Positions 18,292 through 26,778 of a DNA stretch of 49,287 nucleotides are shown in pieces; position 1 is the stretch's first letter; the number at the start of each line of letters is the position of its first letter. The stretch spans positions 8,791 to 58,077 of the forward strand of contig JAQVWS010000001.1 of NCBI GenBank assembly GCA_028709585.1, written 5' to 3'. This DNA comes from Syntrophomonas sp. (GTDB lineage Bacteria > Bacillota > Syntrophomonadia > Syntrophomonadales > Syntrophomonadaceae). Position numbers and translations under genes: made by a program. The notes beneath the pieces were generated by a model. The model saw only the letters and a program-made list of their open reading frames with translations. It had not been told where the DNA came from and searched no databases.

Positions 18292-20421
18292 TCATTCCCA
18301 CCTTAATTCTATCTCACTATTGTTATGTATGGGGGTTGTATAACCCGCTTCTTCGCCATTTACCTTCATTATTAGCCGGCCAGTTGCAGATGGCTTTATA
18401 TTGACCACCTGAAATACATCACTCATAATCATACCGTTATCCTGATTATCCACACTTATCCTGGAGCCATTATATAACTCGTCATCAATACTTACGGGAT
18501 AACCGTTTCTTTTTACAATATTCATTTTACCTTTAAGGGTTGCCTTATCCCCATTAATTGTAACCTGACACTCCCTAACGTCAGATGATGAAATAATTAC
18601 GTCTCTAATCCTGGGTTTCTCCCGCTCCACTTTATATTCAATATAAGAACCAAAGTTAACTGTTTCACTAACTGGAGTATCACGGCCATCAACAGTAGCC
18701 TTAACTGGGCACCATTTTAATAACATAGCTTGCTCATTGAGATAATAATTATATGTTTTTTCAACCAGGAGATTGGGCTCAACTCCGGCTCGGCTCAGTA
18801 TATCCTCCAGCCGATTAACCCTTTCTATAACCACCTTGGCTCGATCAGGTATGTCCTCATCTAATTCCCGTTCTTCCCCGTTAACGGTTATTCTGGGATT
18901 TAGCTCAATTTTTTCACCATTAACGTTTACATATCCATTGGCGCCGGGGTTAATATTGGTGATATTTATTTTTACAGCTTTACCATCTGCGCCTTTGGTA
19001 AATTCAATATTATCACCATTTCTAACAGGCGTATCCAAGGTTGCCTCTTTGCCGTTTATACGAATTACCGGGGCCGTCCCCATTTCTCCTTTAAACACCT
19101 TCAGATAACCGTTAATTTCCAGTGTTTTACCCATTCCTGGCCTTCCATAGGCATTATTTAAGGATATGCCGGAACTAAGCAGCGCACTGGCAACATCAAT
19201 TTCGCCTAAATTCCACAGCGCCACCTCCCGATTATTTACAATAACTTGGATAAATGGCACTGGCGGTTTATTGAAAGAATTGTAGGCAATCCCTAAAGGA
19301 GTTACTCCCTGCGGCCCCTTTAAGGAAACAAAATCCCCCTCAATGTGTTGAAAGTTTTCTCGCTTCCTTATTCCAACTCTGTTGCGGGGCATTTCCAAAG
19401 CGTCGGCTAAATGGCTTACCAGGCCCGGGGTTAAGCTGCCCCCACCAACACAAAGAACAGCATCCGGGGTTTTCCCGTTCATCTCCAGTATATTCCTGGC
19501 AATTGCAGCGCTTAAATCCATCACTATTGGTTCAAAAACATCTTGAATTGCCAGGGCTTCACTTTCAATCTGATTGCCCAGAATATCATTAAACTGAAGA
19601 ATTTCCTGGGTATTCAGCTGGCATTTAAGTCTTTCCGCACTATTAAAATCCATCAGGTACTCAGCAGCAATATGTTCACTTAATCGGTCACCGCCACTGG
19701 GCACCATAGCATAGGCAAATATATTGCCGTTTTTAACTACTGCAATATCTGAGGTTCCGGCTCCTATATCAACCAGAGCCAGATTCAATAGGCGCATATT
19801 AGGGGGAATAACTACGGAAAGGGCAGCTATAGGTTCCAGGGTCATACTGTATATATCTAAGTCTGCTTTTTTCAGAGCAGAAAATAAACTGTCCACAACC
19901 ACCCGTGGTAAAAATGTAGCTACAACCTCTACGGATATTTCATTGCCAACTTGCCCCACCAGATTACCTATAGGCTGATTTTCCAGCATATAGGCAATTA
20001 CGCTGTAGCCCACACAGAAGTAGTTGTTTTTGCCTATATCTAGTTCTTTTCGGGCCAGCAAATATTGAGCTTCCTGAACCGCCTCGATCTCCAAAACCCT
20101 GACCTCGTCAGCACTAATCTCGCTTATAAAGCCCCGTTTTTTATTAGCTGACCCCCGCGAGGTTTCTAATGCTCTCCCGGCAGCCGCAATTGCTGCGGTC
20201 TCCAGCTTTAAGCCCAACCGTTCTTCCAAAGCGGTTTTAATATTCTGAATTGTCGCCGTCACCGTTTGCACGTCATGAATTTGCCCATCCATCATAGCTC
20301 GGGTGTTGTGCTCAATTATCTCTGAATCCAAAACTTTATATCCCGAAGGCGTCTCTTGCATTACCAAGCCCACGATTTTTCTGGTTCCAATATCCAAAGC
20401 AAATATCTTATCGCTGTCCAC
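18292..20421 (-). CDS. FtsA-like actin-fold ATPase with long C-terminal beta-repeat region
   Basis: FALDIGTRKIVGLVM, LVDIGAGTSDIAVVKNG, VLCVGGGSLTPGL; GTG start after AAAGGAGG. C-terminal VNG....NGxxI repeats. Confidence 0.85.
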   Translation of the reverse strand: MDSDKIFALDIGTRKIVGLVMQETPSGYKVLDSEIIEHNTRAMMDGQIHDVQTVTATIQNIKTALEERLGLKLETAAIAAAGRALETSRGSANKKRGFISEISADEVRVLEIEAVQEAQYLLARKELDIGKNNYFCVGYSVIAYMLENQPIGNLVGQVGNEISVEVVATFLPRVVVDSLFSALKKADLDIYSMTLEPIAALSVVIPPNMRLLNLALVDIGAGTSDIAVVKNGNIFAYAMVPSGGDRLSEHIAAEYLMDFNSAERLKCQLNTQEILQFNDILGNQIESEALAIQDVFEPIVMDLSAAIARNILEMNGKTPDAVLCVGGGSLTPGLVSHLADALEMPRNRVGIRKRENFQHIEGDFVSLKGPQGVTPLGIAYNSFNKPPVPFIQVIVNNREVALWNLGEIDVASALLSSGISLNNAYGRPGMGKTLEINGYLKVFKGEMGTAPVIRINGKEATLDTPVRNGDNIEFTKGADGKAVKINITNINPGANGYVNVNGEKIELNPRITVNGEERELDEDIPDRAKVVIERVNRLEDILSRAGVEPNLLVEKTYNYYLNEQAMLLKWCPVKATVDGRDTPVSETVNFGSYIEYKVEREKPRIRDVIISSSDVRECQVTINGDKATLKGKMNIVKRNGYPVSIDDELYNGSRISVDNQDNGMIMSDVFQVVNIKPSATGRLIMKVNGEEAGYTTPIHNNSEIELRWE

Positions 20422-21165
20422 TTAAATCCTCCTTTTATGTTTGCTTTTTAGGATCAGCCCCACAAATTTCGGTAAAACTAACTGACGTTGAATACGGCTG
20501 GGTTCTGATGCTAAACGGTAAAGCCATTCTAAATTCAATTTTATGATCCAATCCGGAGCTCGCTGTTTGAGACCAGCTATAACATCCAAACTGCCTCCAA
20601 CTCCTATGCATACTGGTACACTTAGTTGATCTTTATAATTTTTTATCCAAAATTCCTGTTTAGGTGCTCCTAAGGCTACAAAAAGAATATGGGGGGCCGC
20701 TTTTCCAATCTCTTGCACAATGGCTGGCATATCCTCATCTTTAAAATAGCCATGATGAATGCCGCAGATTTTTAAACCGGGGTAAGCGGCAGTTAATTTA
20801 CTGGCTGCTTTCTCCGCCACGCCTGGGGCCGAGCCTAATAAATATATTTTCCAATCTTCCCGAGTGGCTTCCTGGCATAACCTATAGAACAAGTCAATTC
20901 CAGCTACTCTTTCTTGGAACTTATATCCTAATTCTCTTCCGGCCCATACAATTCCAATACCGTCTGGAGTTACAACCTCAGCGCTATTTATGATGTTCTT
21001 CAATTCCGAGTTATAGTAAGCCTGGTAAGCTATCTCTGCGTTAAGGGTGATAATGTGCGCTGGTTGCTGTTTATCAATTAAATCCTTAATAGCAGACACC
21101 GCTTCAGCAGTTGTAACCAAATCCACCCGGCATCCCAGAATATCAGCAATTTCTCGTTGTGCCAT
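20422..21165 (-). CDS. WecG/TagA/CpsF family glycosyltransferase
   Basis: TLNAEIAYQA, TPDGIGIVWAGRELG, LFVALGAPKQEFWI, GVGGSLDVIAGLKQRAPDW. Confidence 0.93.
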   Translation of the reverse strand: MAQREIADILGCRVDLVTTAEAVSAIKDLIDKQQPAHIITLNAEIAYQAYYNSELKNIINSAEVVTPDGIGIVWAGRELGYKFQERVAGIDLFYRLCQEATREDWKIYLLGSAPGVAEKAASKLTAAYPGLKICGIHHGYFKDEDMPAIVQEIGKAAPHILFVALGAPKQEFWIKNYKDQLSVPVCIGVGGSLDVIAGLKQRAPDWIIKLNLEWLYRLASEPSRIQRQLVLPKFVGLILKSKHKRRI

Positions 21166-21289
21166 ACAGAACCCATATCCTTTAACTCTACTTAATTATA
21201 CAGATATATTAATATATCCTGCACTACGTATGTAATTTGCTTCTGACATTAGTTTTTCCTGCTTCTATAATATTAAGTTTTCAAAATTT

Positions 21290-21319
21290 GGGTAGGCAAG
21301 GGTAGGCAAGGGTAGGCAA
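21290..21319. repeat. Three tandem 10-bp repeats abutting the repeat terminus
   Basis: (GGGTAGGCAA)x3 running directly into GGGGACGG at 21320. Confidence 0.85.
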
Positions 21320-21638
21320 GGGGACGGTTCTTTTGCCTGCATTCGCAAGGGTAGGCAAGGAGACAGTTCTTCTGCTTCCCCACCATTTCTTGATAGTGAT
21401 GACGAGAAGTCAGCATGTACTTTGGAAGAAGGCAGAGCCTATCTTGAGGAATATTTACGTAATAATGCGATCTTCAAGGAGATTGGGCAAATCAAAGATA
21501 AGCAACGGTTAAGAAGTGAAGTTATTAATTGTCTCCGAACTAAAACAAACCTATCTCAGCGAACCATCGCGAACCTACTAAGAATAAACAAAAACACAGT
21601 ACAATGGCAGAAAAAATGCAGGCAAAAGAACCGTCCCC
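21320..21638. mobile_element. Degenerate REP/RAYT-type locus: repeat termini flanking a truncated transposase gene
   Basis: GGGGACGGTTCTTTTGCCTGC (21320-21340) and GCAGGCAAAAGAACCGTCCCC (21618-21638) enclose the 21422-21661 ORF. Confidence 0.7.
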
Positions 21639-21661
21639 TTACCCACTTAACCAATAAGTGA
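21422..21661 (+). pseudogene. C-terminal fragment of a REP-associated (Y1-type) transposase
   Basis: RSEVINCLRTKTNLSQRTIANLLRINKNTVQW resembles the C-terminal HTH of such transposases; no HUH/Y1 catalytic part is present; the ORF runs into the repeat (CRQKNRPL). Confidence 0.6.
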
Positions 21662-22534
21662 CCAGATAATCCCATGGAGGAGCTCAGTTTCACTGATTGT
21701 GACTTCATTTCTATCCATTAGCTCCATGATTACAAGTACGATAAGAACCCCTTTGTTAATGATATCAGCACGTTCCGGTTGCAACCCCGGCAACCTGCGC
21801 CGGAGAGACAGCGGCATCCTTTCCAGGAGATTATACAGGTCGCCAACTTCCGACCGTGTTAGCGCAGTGCCATGTACCAATTCGGCGTTATATTCATCCA
21901 TACCTAGCTTCATGGCCGCTAAAGTGCTGGCTGTTCCCCCTACCAAAACCAGCGGATGTTCTTGAAGCTGATTCTTGAACCTGGCCAGTGAGGTAATTAC
22001 TTTTGCTATCTGCAACGCTAACATATCAGCCTCAGTAGCTCTAACTGCTCCTATAGGGAATGATATCAGGAGGTCTTCGGGTGGATAGATAAACTCGGTG
22101 CTTCCGCCGCCTATATCAGCTACAACCGGTTCCGGCTCCATTTTTAAGCCCTTCTTAACACCCAGATAACTTAACCTCGCCTCTTCTTCACCGTTAACGA
22201 TCTTAACTCTCAAATTGCTATCTTCCCAAACCCTGTGTACGAATTCATCTTTATTGTCAGCTTCTCTGACTGCGCTGGTGGCAATAGCCTGATATTTTTC
22301 AACTTTATACTCCTGCATCTTCTGTTGATATTGCCGAAGGGTATTAAGTGTTCTAGACATTGCCTCGTTACTAATAAAGCCTGATTTGATGGTTCCTTCT
22401 CCTATACGAGTGGTATCAAGCTCCTTGCACAGAGTAATAAAGCTATTTTTGGTATCTGTATCAGCTATTAGCAGACGGCAGGAATTAGTCCCAATATCAA
22501 TAGCTGCTAGTCGCATATACTTCTTCCTTTCCAT
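21647..22534 (-). CDS. Ppx/GppA family phosphatase
   Basis: RLAAIDIGTNSCRLLIAD, ATSAVREADN, VVADIGGGSTEFIY. Confidence 0.93.
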   Translation of the reverse strand: MERKKYMRLAAIDIGTNSCRLLIADTDTKNSFITLCKELDTTRIGEGTIKSGFISNEAMSRTLNTLRQYQQKMQEYKVEKYQAIATSAVREADNKDEFVHRVWEDSNLRVKIVNGEEEARLSYLGVKKGLKMEPEPVVADIGGGSTEFIYPPEDLLISFPIGAVRATEADMLALQIAKVITSLARFKNQLQEHPLVLVGGTASTLAAMKLGMDEYNAELVHGTALTRSEVGDLYNLLERMPLSLRRRLPGLQPERADIINKGVLIVLVIMELMDRNEVTISETELLHGIIWSLIG

Positions 22535-22536
22535 TT

Positions 22537-22563
22537 AAAAAAGCACTTCCAGAGAAGTGCTTT
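22537..22563 (-). terminator. Hairpin terminator between the S1 protein gene and ppx
   Basis: AAAGCACTTCcagaGAAGTGCTTT with T-tract in minus-strand sense. Confidence 0.75.
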
Positions 22564-22570
22564 AAATTCA

Positions 22571-23029
22571 TTATTGATTGGGTTTATTGCGTTTTCTGGT
22601 CTCTATCTTATTCTTTAGAGGCTGCATCCTCTCATCGCTTTCTTTTAGGAAGCGAGCTATTTTATCATCCAAGCTAACCGGTGCCTCAATTCTTTTGGGA
22701 CTAAAACCTCTAGTATCCCGTCTGCTTGGAATAGGCCTGTTCTCAGGTTTATTAACCCTGGGGGGGATAATCTTGGGCGGAAGAGTCTGTTTAATTGATA
22801 AGCCAATTTTCTTCCCGGCCACATTTAGTACCTTTACTTTTACGCTGTCTCCCTCTTTAATAAAATCCTTGACATCTTTTACATAAGTGTCTGCAATTTC
22901 TGATATGTGTACCAGTCCCACTAATCCTCCGGGAAGCTCTATAAATGCTCCAAAAGTGGTGATTCCCTGAACCTTGCCATCTAATAAATCACCAGGCGCA
23001 ATAACAATATTTGTTTGTTCGGTTGGCAT
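22571..23029 (-). CDS. S1 RNA-binding domain protein (YabR-like)
   Basis: GDLLDGKVQGITTFGAFIELPGGLVGLVHISEIAD...VKVKVLNVAGKKIGLSIKQ. Start adjusted to MPTEQTN after GAGGGGG. Confidence 0.92.
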   Translation of the reverse strand: MPTEQTNIVIAPGDLLDGKVQGITTFGAFIELPGGLVGLVHISEIADTYVKDVKDFIKEGDSVKVKVLNVAGKKIGLSIKQTLPPKIIPPRVNKPENRPIPSRRDTRGFSPKRIEAPVSLDDKIARFLKESDERMQPLKNKIETRKRNKPNQ

Positions 23030-23109
23030 AGAAGTTAAGATCCCCCTCAAAAATTATACTATATTTATTCTATAGAATACACCGGCAGTAGTCAACCAGC
23101 AAACGCAAA

Positions 23110-23406
23110 TTACTTCTCCTGAATTACCTTTCTTATTGTTATTTCACCTTTTTTAACCATGCCAAGTTGTTCACGAGCAATGCGTTCTATGGCTTCGGGG
23201 GAATCAATGCTTTCCAAGGTCAGACGACGTTCTTCATTGATCTGGGTTAATCTTACCTTTTCTTTTTGCAGTTCCTTCTCACGAACTGATAATTCATATA
23301 TTACCTTGGCTCGGGGAACTATGGAGAATAACAACAGAGCACACAATAAAGCCGACATTAAAAACCACAGCGGTCTTTTACGTTTGCTAGCTTTCGTCCT
23401 CACCAT
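23110..23406 (-). CDS. divIC: Septum formation initiator (DivIC/FtsB-like)
   Basis: Single TM, coiled coil, IERIAREQLGMVKKGEI; synteny with yabQ and the S1 protein gene. Confidence 0.87.
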   Translation of the reverse strand: MVRTKASKRKRPLWFLMSALLCALLLFSIVPRAKVIYELSVREKELQKEKVRLTQINEERRLTLESIDSPEAIERIAREQLGMVKKGEITIRKVIQEK

Positions 23407-23692
23407 TTTCGTCCTCCCCTCTAATGCCCATAACACTACCGGGAAGCACGATTACTACTTCGTAACCCTTATTGCGAGCACGATTATACAGAGTGGCAAT
23501 TGTGCTGGGGGAAACTTTGAGAGTACGAGATATTTCTTCGGTGCTTTTCCCCATCTCTTTAAGTATAACCACTTGCCTCTCTCTAAAACTAAGTTTTTCT
23601 GCTCCCCTAATTTCAATACGCATTTTGTAAACTCTATCCACAGAATATCCACAGATTGTGGACAAATTTCTATTTACTACTTCGGAGAGCAT
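23387..23692 (-). CDS. Small HTH DNA-binding protein (sigma-70 region-4-like); start uncertain (23692 or 23623)
   Basis: LSFRERQVVILKEMGKSTEEISRTLKVSPSTIATLYNRARNKG. Confidence 0.75.
   Translation of the reverse strand: MLSEVVNRNLSTICGYSVDRVYKMRIEIRGAEKLSFRERQVVILKEMGKSTEEISRTLKVSPSTIATLYNRARNKGYEVVIVLPGSVMGIRGEDENGEDES
23634..23665. promoter_or_regulatory. Cluster of three DnaA-box-like 9-mers
   Basis: CTATCCACA (23634-23642), ATATCCACA (23645-23653), TGTGGACAA (23657-23665); each one mismatch from TTATCCACA or its complement. Confidence 0.5.
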
Positions 23693-23726
23693 AGCATAAA
23701 TTCCTGCTTAATGCAAAAATTTTTCT

Positions 23727-24158
23727 TTAATCATTCGTGTTATCTGGGGGAGGAGACTTTTTTCTTTTTTTATATTGCTCCTTCAACCATATAACAGCCA
23801 GCCTCAGTGGTTTCATAAAAGTATAAATAACCGTCTGGAGCATTGCTGCTGTTGCCCTGCCCAAAAAATAAATAGGCCGCTTTAGAAAACGGGCCATACT
23901 TATATAGTAGACAATTCCTCCTGCAACTAAACCAATAAAAACATATACGCGAATTTCACCTTGATTGATAATATACAAGGAAACTGCAATTATTATTATC
24001 ATCATTATCCACAGGATAAAGTCCATAATGTAAAGAGCATATCTGCCGATACGCAGATTATGAATCGTCGACTGGTAATAATGAAATATAATTGCAGTTA
24101 TTATTCCTAGCACAAAGGTCAGCAAGAATGTTTCAATCTGGGCAAATAGCCCCACCAT
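23727..24158 (-). CDS. yabQ: Spore cortex biosynthesis protein YabQ
   Basis: Multi-TM LLTFVLGIITAIIFHYYQ..., position between yabP and divIC. Confidence 0.88.
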   Translation of the reverse strand: MVGLFAQIETFLLTFVLGIITAIIFHYYQSTIHNLRIGRYALYIMDFILWIMMIIIIAVSLYIINQGEIRVYVFIGLVAGGIVYYISMARFLKRPIYFLGRATAAMLQTVIYTFMKPLRLAVIWLKEQYKKRKKSPPPDNTND

Positions 24159-24168
24159 GTAACCCCCC

Positions 24169-24438
24169 TTATTTAAACAGACGGCCTAACATATTCTTGC
24201 CTTTGGCTTTCAGATCAGTTCCCTGGGGCTTGTAGCCTATATTGTTTACATTCCCCTGGATTGCTACCTTTCCCTCATCAAGATTAAGTGCATTTATATG
24301 TAGTTCTTCTCCGGCAACAGAAAGATAGCCCAAGTTTGTCGATAAGATTATCTCTTGTTCATCAAAGCTAATAACATTATTTACTCCAGTTAATGCCAAA
24401 CGCTGACGATTGGCCAGATTTAGGGAATGTTCCGCCAT
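24169..24438 (-). CDS. yabP: Sporulation protein YabP
   Basis: HSLNLANRQRLALTGVNNVISFDEQEIILSTNLGYLSVAGEELHI. Confidence 0.93.
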   Translation of the reverse strand: MAEHSLNLANRQRLALTGVNNVISFDEQEIILSTNLGYLSVAGEELHINALNLDEGKVAIQGNVNNIGYKPQGTDLKAKGKNMLGRLFK

Positions 24439-24472
24439 AAAATCGCCTCCTTATAAACAGGTTTTTCTTTAT

Positions 24473-24502
24473 AGAATATGCTGTTGAGAATCATATTTAT
24501 GA
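24473..24502 (-). promoter_or_regulatory. Possible sigma-E-type promoter upstream of yabP
   Basis: Minus strand TCATAAAT-N14-CATATTCT. Confidence 0.45.
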
Positions 24503-24699
24503 CAGAGTTTTTTATGTGATATGCGAAAGGATAGAGATGCCTTCATTAATCATTTTTTGAGTTGAGTAAATTCGCTTATATTAAGAGAGGTGATATTTCA
24601 CTAACCTTTTCCCTTTTCATCAAACTTTTATCACAATTGTTCCCTATAATCAAATTATATCCTGGATCGAAATAAAAATAATTTTGAGGAGTGAAGAGA

Positions 24700-25194
24700 A
24701 TGAAAAGGGTTAAGAAGTTTGTAATGGCCTTCACGGTAATGGCTGTATTAGGAACAGCCAGTGTGGCTTATGCTGTGAGCGCCACGACACCAGCACAGAT
24801 AACAGCCGGATTAACCGGTAAGAGTGTTGAAACTTTAAATCAGGAAAGGGCAACCGGTAAAACCTATGGCGCAATTGCCAGTGAAGCTGGAAAGCTTGAA
24901 GAGTTTAAGGCGCAGATGCTAGAGCAAAAGAAAGTTATTCTTGATCAACGGGTAGAAGGTGGCAAAATCACCCAGGAGCAAGCCGACACCATATACACTG
25001 CTATCCAAAATAATCAAACCAACTGCGATGGAACCGGAAGTGCCAAAATAGGGCAAAAGGCAGGTATACGATTTGGGAATGGGCCAGGCGAAAAGGGACA
25101 AGGTGTTGGAATGAAACAAGGGCAAGGCAATCGGAGCAGAACCGGTATATGTGACGGTACCGGAATTGGAGCCGGACAAGGGCTTACCCGGTAA
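24700..25194 (+). CDS. Secreted DUF2680-like protein with Gly-rich tail
   Basis: Signal peptide KRVKKFVMAFTVMAVLGTASVAYA; ERATGKTYGAIASEAGKLEEFKAQMLEQKK...VEGGKITQEQADTIYTAIQ; two CDGTG motifs. ATG at 24700 after GAGGAG. Confidence 0.75.
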   Translation: MKRVKKFVMAFTVMAVLGTASVAYAVSATTPAQITAGLTGKSVETLNQERATGKTYGAIASEAGKLEEFKAQMLEQKKVILDQRVEGGKITQEQADTIYTAIQNNQTNCDGTGSAKIGQKAGIRFGNGPGEKGQGVGMKQGQGNRSRTGICDGTGIGAGQGLTR

Positions 25195-25201
25195 TTACCC
25201 C

Positions 25202-25248
25202 CTAATAATATAATCAGGAGAGCCTAGCTCTCCTGATTATATTATTAG
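25202..25248. terminator. 22-bp perfect hairpin after the DUF2680-like gene
   Basis: CTAATAATATAATCAGGAGAGC-CTA-GCTCTCCTGATTATATTATTAG. Confidence 0.75.
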
Positions 25249-25378
25249 CTTTTAAATATTCATTATTAGGTTGAGCAAGGCACCTCGCTATTCTGGGATA
25301 AGTCTCCAGATAGCTGAGCGAAACAAAGCCATAGCCAAACTTAACCAGCCTGATTACAACCCCTCATCTTACAGCTTG

Positions 25379-25621
25379 TCAATCAACAACCCGATATAAG
25401 TTTTTAGCTTCGTTTGCTTTTACATTATCCGCAGTCTGGATAATCTCATAGGATGTTTCCTTGGCTCCTACCCGTAGGCTGATTATGTCGCCCACCTTAA
25501 CCTCCGAGCTTGGTTTGGCAATCCTGCCATTCACCATTACTCTTTCACTCTCTGCAAATTCTTTGGCCACGGTACGGCGCTTAATAATTCGGGATACCTT
25601 CAGGTATTTGTCAAGCCGCAT
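25379..25621 (-). CDS. rqcP: S4 domain RNA-binding protein (RqcP/YabO-like)
   Basis: MRLDKYLKVSRIIKRRTVAKEFAESERVMVNGRIAKPSSEVKVGD. Confidence 0.92.
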   Translation of the reverse strand: MRLDKYLKVSRIIKRRTVAKEFAESERVMVNGRIAKPSSEVKVGDIISLRVGAKETSYEIIQTADNVKANEAKNLYRVVD

Positions 25622-25622
25622 C

Positions 25623-25892
25623 TTATAATGCTTCTTTTAAAGCCTTTCCTGGTTTGAAAGCTGGAACTTTCGCAGCAGGAATGTCTATCTCCGCACCTGT
25701 TTGAGGATTTCTGCCCTTGCGAGCCTGTCTGCTCCTTACCTCAAAGGTTCCAAAGCCGATAAGCTGTATTTTATCCCCAGATTTTAGAGCGCCTTCAACT
25801 GTAGCAAGAAAAGCATTAATAACCTTCTCAGCATCTTTTTTGGTAATTTCGGCTGCTCCGGCAACCTCGCTTATTAATTCAGTCTTGTTCAA
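25623..25892 (-). CDS. hup: HU family DNA-binding protein
   Basis: [11 protein letters not shown]...[44 protein letters not shown]. Confidence 0.97.
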   Translation of the reverse strand: MNKTELISEVAGAAEITKKDAEKVINAFLATVEGALKSGDKIQLIGFGTFEVRSRQARKGRNPQTGAEIDIPAAKVPAFKPGKALKEAL

Positions 25893-25981
25893 AATATCCC
25901 TCCTCTTCTAATCATTGTAGTATTATAATCGATATTCGCTTTATTTTAATATAATCCTTCTTTTACCCTAAAAAACTTGTT

Positions 25982-26749
25982 CTAAAGTCCCCTGGCTTTT
26001 GCTTCAGTCCATATTTGATCCATCTCTGCTAAACTTAGATCGGAGAAGTTACGACCGGAATCCTTTATTTTTTGTTCTATGTAATTGAAGCGGCGTGTCA
26101 CCTTGTCATTGGCCTTTTGAAGAGCCTGCTCGGGTTCAACCTTATTAAACCTTGCTACGTTTACTAGCGCAAACAAAACATCGCCCATTTCTTCAATTAG
26201 TTCTTCATCATTGCGAGCATCGTTTAATTCCCCAAGCTCTTCAGTAAACTTGTCCCAGGCACCTTGAACATTCGGCCAATCAAAACCTACCCGACTGACT
26301 TTTTCCTGAATTTTTTCGGCTCGCATCAGAGCTGGCAAACCCTTGGGTATACTCTGCAGAAGACTCGTATTTCCCTCCTTCCTCTTAAAGTCTTCCCATT
26401 TATTCAAAACATCATCACTGGTCTGTAAATGCATCGTACCAAATACATGCGGGTGCCTGTCCACCATCTTCTTGCTGACTGTTCGCGAAATTTCAGCAAA
26501 GTCAAAATAGCCCTTTTGTTCCGCCAAGGCTGCATGGAATACAACCTGTAATAGTAAGTCTCCCAGTTCTTCACACAGTTTATGCATATCATTTACATCA
26601 ATAGCCTCAATTACCTCGTAAGTTTCTTCAATGAGATATCTAACCAGTGATTCATGATTTTGCTCACGATCCCAGGGGCATCCTCCAGGGGCTAATAATG
26701 TGTCCATTATTTGAATTAGCTCATCCAAAGCATCGGCTTTCTTACTCAT
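25982..26749 (-). CDS. mazG: Nucleoside triphosphate pyrophosphohydrolase MazG
   Basis: CPWDREQNHESLVRYLIEETYEVIEAI, EELGDLLLQVVFHA; start after GAAAGGAGC. Confidence 0.96.
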   Translation of the reverse strand: MSKKADALDELIQIMDTLLAPGGCPWDREQNHESLVRYLIEETYEVIEAIDVNDMHKLCEELGDLLLQVVFHAALAEQKGYFDFAEISRTVSKKMVDRHPHVFGTMHLQTSDDVLNKWEDFKRKEGNTSLLQSIPKGLPALMRAEKIQEKVSRVGFDWPNVQGAWDKFTEELGELNDARNDEELIEEMGDVLFALVNVARFNKVEPEQALQKANDKVTRRFNYIEQKIKDSGRNFSDLSLAEMDQIWTEAKARGL

Positions 26750-26778
26750 TAAATGCTCCTTTCTCATCTATATTTGCA

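Noticed and set aside
23645-23665. Replication origin at the DnaA-box-like cluster
   Set aside because: No dnaA/dnaN, no AT-rich unwinding element and a small box number; at most a regulatory or titration site.
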